Shown in pieces: positions 56,180 through 60,000 of a DNA stretch of 60,000 bases. The notes beneath the pieces were generated by a model. The model saw nothing but the letters and a program-made list of their open reading frames with translations, ran no database searches and was not told where the DNA came from. The DNA is from Diphasiastrum complanatum (Eukaryota > Streptophyta > Lycopodiopsida > Lycopodiales > Lycopodiaceae): positions 3,054,147 to 3,114,146 of the forward strand of contig CM055109.1 of assembly GCA_029204225.1 (NCBI GenBank), in the 5' to 3' direction. Position numbers and translations under genes: made by a program. Position 1 is the first letter of the stretch. Every line of letters begins with the position of its first letter.

Positions 56180-59100
56180 ATGTTTAAAAGTTAAAGATCC
56201 AAAACAATTATAGTCCAAGGCTATCCATAGTTACTTGTAGACCTGTCATAAATGCTTCTTGGTACAAAACTCATCCCACCAAAATCTCTTAGGGCATCCA
56301 TCAAGATAAAAATGACTTCAACTCAGTCCTGAGTACCCCAAATACTCTCCTGAGATAAGTGCTCTATCCTTAGCATCACATACCAGAAAATAGCAACCAT
56401 TCAATCTTGATAGACTTAATTGCTCCTAATTAACCGGAGATTTTAGGCTGAAAAATAGTACATAAGCATTCCTTGACTACAATCTGTAAAGCTAAGCAAA
56501 TTTCTCATAAGTAAACAACTACTTAATGAAAATGCCTGTGAGATCCAAACAATCTCAAGTGTGTACAGAAATTTAGGGTTTAAATACCAAATCTAAATTT
56601 TAACTCCACCATTTGATCAAGAATCATCATATTTCCTATATATTCATCTAATGACCTTTAAGTATCAAAATATGATCCGCCAATCATAAACATTTAGAAT
56701 CTTATGATTCGTCAATCATAATCTATCGGATTCTAAACCCATACTTAATCATTTAGAGATACTAGAATATATGCACAATATACCACTAAGGAAATATAAG
56801 AAACATTCTGAAATCTTTTCCACAAGGAAAATTACTGGATTCCAAGAATATTTTGCCATCTCGATTCTAAACCAGATTATGAAATCCAAATTCTACAATC
56901 AACCAAGTGATTATAGACCATTATAGCATTTGTCTTTAACAAATAATAAACTTTATACAATCACCTAGATCCACATCTAGAGATTATAAACTTCTACTGA
57001 ATTCCAACTGAATTCAGTGGTTATCCTTGACTTTAGTTAGACTCTGTCATCCAATATATGTATATGAGCTCACTGGGATATAGTCAATAACTTAGGATAT
57101 TTCTCCTTCAAAAAATATTCTATATCAAGAATCTTCTATATTCTATGCACAGTTCTCATAAATAATCCAAATGACTCACTAATCATGTGTCTTATAAGCA
57201 ATATAGATCAAAATAAACAGTTTTCGGTGAATTCTCTTCACACTGCTTAATTATCCAATTAACTTCTAATCAGAAGTAATCCAATTACTCAAGTCAATTG
57301 TAAATGATTCAGAAATCTTAAATGTCTAGGTGCAAATCTCAATTATACATGTATAACACCACATTTAGATCTTCTTCTAAACCATAAATAAGTTAATGAA
57401 TTATTCTTTCCACAGGAAGAGACATGAATTTGCAAGTAACTGTTCCACACATAACTTGTTCATATGTCTATGTACTCTGACTAGTTTAAGTATACGATAT
57501 AAACTCAGTACATAGGAAACACATAATAGATCCACAAGATTAAGATGTACATAAGCAACTTATCCAACTATGTTCCTATACATAAACATAGGCTATAAGT
57601 GACAGATATCCACAATCTGCATATATTACTCACATAATTCACTGAGAATATTGCAACTCAGCTACCAAAGAACTCTATTCTTCATGAGTAAATAACATAT
57701 CTGGGAAATCTTTGAAGTGAATAACTCCACATCACAAGTTTTCCAACCATCTGACTCTTATTAACAAAATTTCTTCTACCAATCAGCCTACAACAGATCT
57801 TAGCATACAAACCAAGATTAGGCTAACTCATACAAACATCTTTGGACATAGAGTTAAGATTAAAGCCTTATTGCACTGATCCAATCCATAACAAAATAGT
57901 ACTTAGTAACAATCCGTGAATCTTAATTTAATCTTTACCACTACTTCCCATAATGAATATCTCACAGCTCAATAACCCCAAAACTCCTCTAGTTCCAGAT
58001 TACACAAAATAATCACTTAGAGAGTTTGTCTATCTCAACCTGGATAGTCTACCATTGCACACATACAAGATTTTTGTTCCAAAGTCAATGCAACTGGATG
58101 ATTCCACGAAAGACTTATTCCTATCTTTTCTTCCCCCCTTTTAAAAAAGAAATTCCATAATTTCGATTTAAAAGTTCCCAGGAGACAACGTATAAGATAT
58201 CAAAGATTCGAAAAGGTTAGTAATGAGTATCCAATACTATTACAAACATGAATTTTTCCTTAGAATCATAGAATATCTTATCCCGAATGATAGAAATATT
58301 ATCTCTCAATACTCAACTATCAAATAGAGACTAACGTTAGGGTTCAGGAAACCTAAGTTCTGAGCCATATTCAAAAATCTTATATGGAAGTACAATTTCA
58401 TATAATTATAACAGTCCTTCAGAATAGAGTTCTACATTGGAAGGAGTTATATGAATCTCAATCCAATTGTCATGTAATAAGAAGTTTCTAAAGAGTAGAG
58501 GTCTAAGAAAAATAGAGAAATAGATTTAAGGGCTTCCATATTTTGTAATTAATGAGATACCATTTAGGGATCAATCTATATCTCATAATTTTCAAAATAT
58601 CATTAACAAAAATCAATGGACTCTGTTAGTATTACCATTATAGCAATCACTAACTATCGGTCTTCAGATCATTCTACCCAAAAAATTCTCTTTAGAATCA
58701 TTGATGTCCCATACCACCGGCTTTTCCTCCAAGAATCCTCTGCATCCAGATCTGTTTTGCCCAAAAAGTCAAAAAAGACGATTTGGCTATTCTATACCCA
58801 TATATAGGATCAAATTCACAACCAATATCAGGAGATAATCCTAACAATTGAAATCTCTCATGCTTCTTTAGTGTTACTCAAAGAATACCATTTCATATTG
58901 TACCCAACATGGACAAACATAATGTATCATCCAAATACAATAGAATGTATCCTAACCCAAAAGATAGATTCCAACAAAACCGAATATCATATTGTCCTAG
59001 ATATCCAATATCTATTCCAGAATCGATACAAAGAACTTTAATTCTTTTAACAAGTTAGAACTCTCTTGGTCGTTACTATCATCATAGAGAAATACTCTAT

Positions 59101-60000
59101 AACTGAAAAGAATCCAAATTACTAGATTCCCATATGGAACACCCTCTATCTGCAATACTTTGCAAGATCCAAATCCAATTGCAAAACAGATATGGTTCCA
59201 TAAATGGATCATCAATCTTGCCACTAATTTTTCCTTGGAATCCTTGAATTTTCGAAATTCTAATTCACACTGAGGAAAATGAATCCAAATTCCCAGAGGC
59301 AGTCTTCTTAAATAATTCTCAATTTTATTCTCACTTGCAATTAGTTATACTTCAAGAATTGAATGTAAATTAAATAATTGGATCATTGAGACCAACAATC
59401 ATCTACATATCAGACTTCCACTCTTTTTTTCCCTTTCAAAAATGGTTCCGGTAAATAAAAACCCCAAATTTGTACTCAGGAAAAATTCAATTTGGTATCG
59501 CTAACTTTAGCACTATCACCCAAATAGTTTTGATTTGTTCATTAAGTGCCGCACTTAACCCTTGGCAAATCCCCTTATAGACCAGCATAGAACTGTTCTA
59601 CTAGATTTACATTATTCTTGGTCCTTATTGATCCCCAGAACAAGAAATGCTCCTTAATTGACAGATTCACAAAATCTTCAACTAAAAGTAAAGGGTAAAG
59701 TGATCTTAACAATTGACTAATTTCAACTCAATAAGATCAATCACTCTATAAGTCATTTCTATTTGATCAATAACCAAAGAATTGAAACAAATTGAAAACG
59801 TCCATGGTTTTTTCAAATTTTACATAAACTGGGATTTTCAAATTCCATTCAATATAAACCTAAACTGTGAAAATCGACTAGACATCAACTTGACAGTTTC
59901 ACAATTACTATCTCATATTAGAAGGATTCTGAAACATCCATCATGCATCCTACATGACATGCAGTGATTTAAAAAAAATGAATTTTTACGTAATTTATCA
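56180..60000 (-). other. gypsy-V interior, heavily decayed
   Basis: By position this is the inside of the minus-strand gypsy element that ends in the LTR at 55153-55602. It is very AT-rich, full of stops in all frames, and no protease, RT or integrase motif could be recognised with confidence. Short open frames (for instance 58616-58807, 59012-59224) show no motif. No other gene or repeat seen. Confidence 0.4.

Overview
The window is a gene-free, transposon-dense stretch of a land-plant nuclear genome. Everything identifiable is LTR-retrotransposon material: Ty1/copia elements with primer-binding sites close to the plant initiator-Met type (TGGTATCAGAGC), and Ty3/gypsy elements, one with a TGGCGCCGTTGCC primer site as known from the Athila/Tat group. 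I found no convincing host protein gene, rRNA, tRNA or CRISPR. Low GC, deep nesting, long GA/CT microsatellites and many decayed copies fit a large seed-plant genome, possibly a gymnosperm, but the species cannot be named from this sequence.

Layout. Positions 1-860 hold a decayed gag-like reading frame. Positions 869-14781 form a nest of four insertions: copia-A0 (minus, outermost) holds copia-A (minus), which holds a gypsy solo LTR (TSD GAAAG), which holds copia-B (plus, TSD CTCTT). Positions 14795-21890 carry a copia integrase relic (F), a gypsy leader/gag relic (G3), a pair of GC-rich hairpins and a G-skewed ORF-free tract. Positions 21895-27435 hold copia-H (minus) and copia-D (plus); D is interrupted by a solo LTR with TSD ATAAG. 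Positions 28227-29439 hold the start of copia-E, cut by gypsy-G1 (29440 to about 46006). G1 is itself interrupted in its leader by copia-C (30850-36921, TSD CCTCG), the youngest and best preserved element.

Right part: a copia 3' end and LTR (46007-46971), two back-to-back copia fragments (47465-49320), a poorly understood tract with degenerate repeats and a 170-bp CT array (49321-52431), a copia gag relic (52432-53199), a second G1-type fragment (G2, about 53990-55152), and a chromodomain-type gypsy on the minus strand whose 3' LTR is at 55153-55602 and whose decayed interior runs off the window.

The most unusual material is in the G1 family. It has (i) a leader and a post-integrase spacer both studded with a short motif in both orientations (AACTCTCGCA and TGCGAGAGTT), able to form hairpins; (ii) a relic relative (G3) in which both orientations appear changed together to AACCTTCGC/GCGAAGGTT; (iii) an unrecognised extra ORF after integrase, preceded in two copies by a conserved CTATATAAG box; and (iv) a gag with four zinc-knuckle-like modules. 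All statements rest on reading by eye; no alignment or database search was run.
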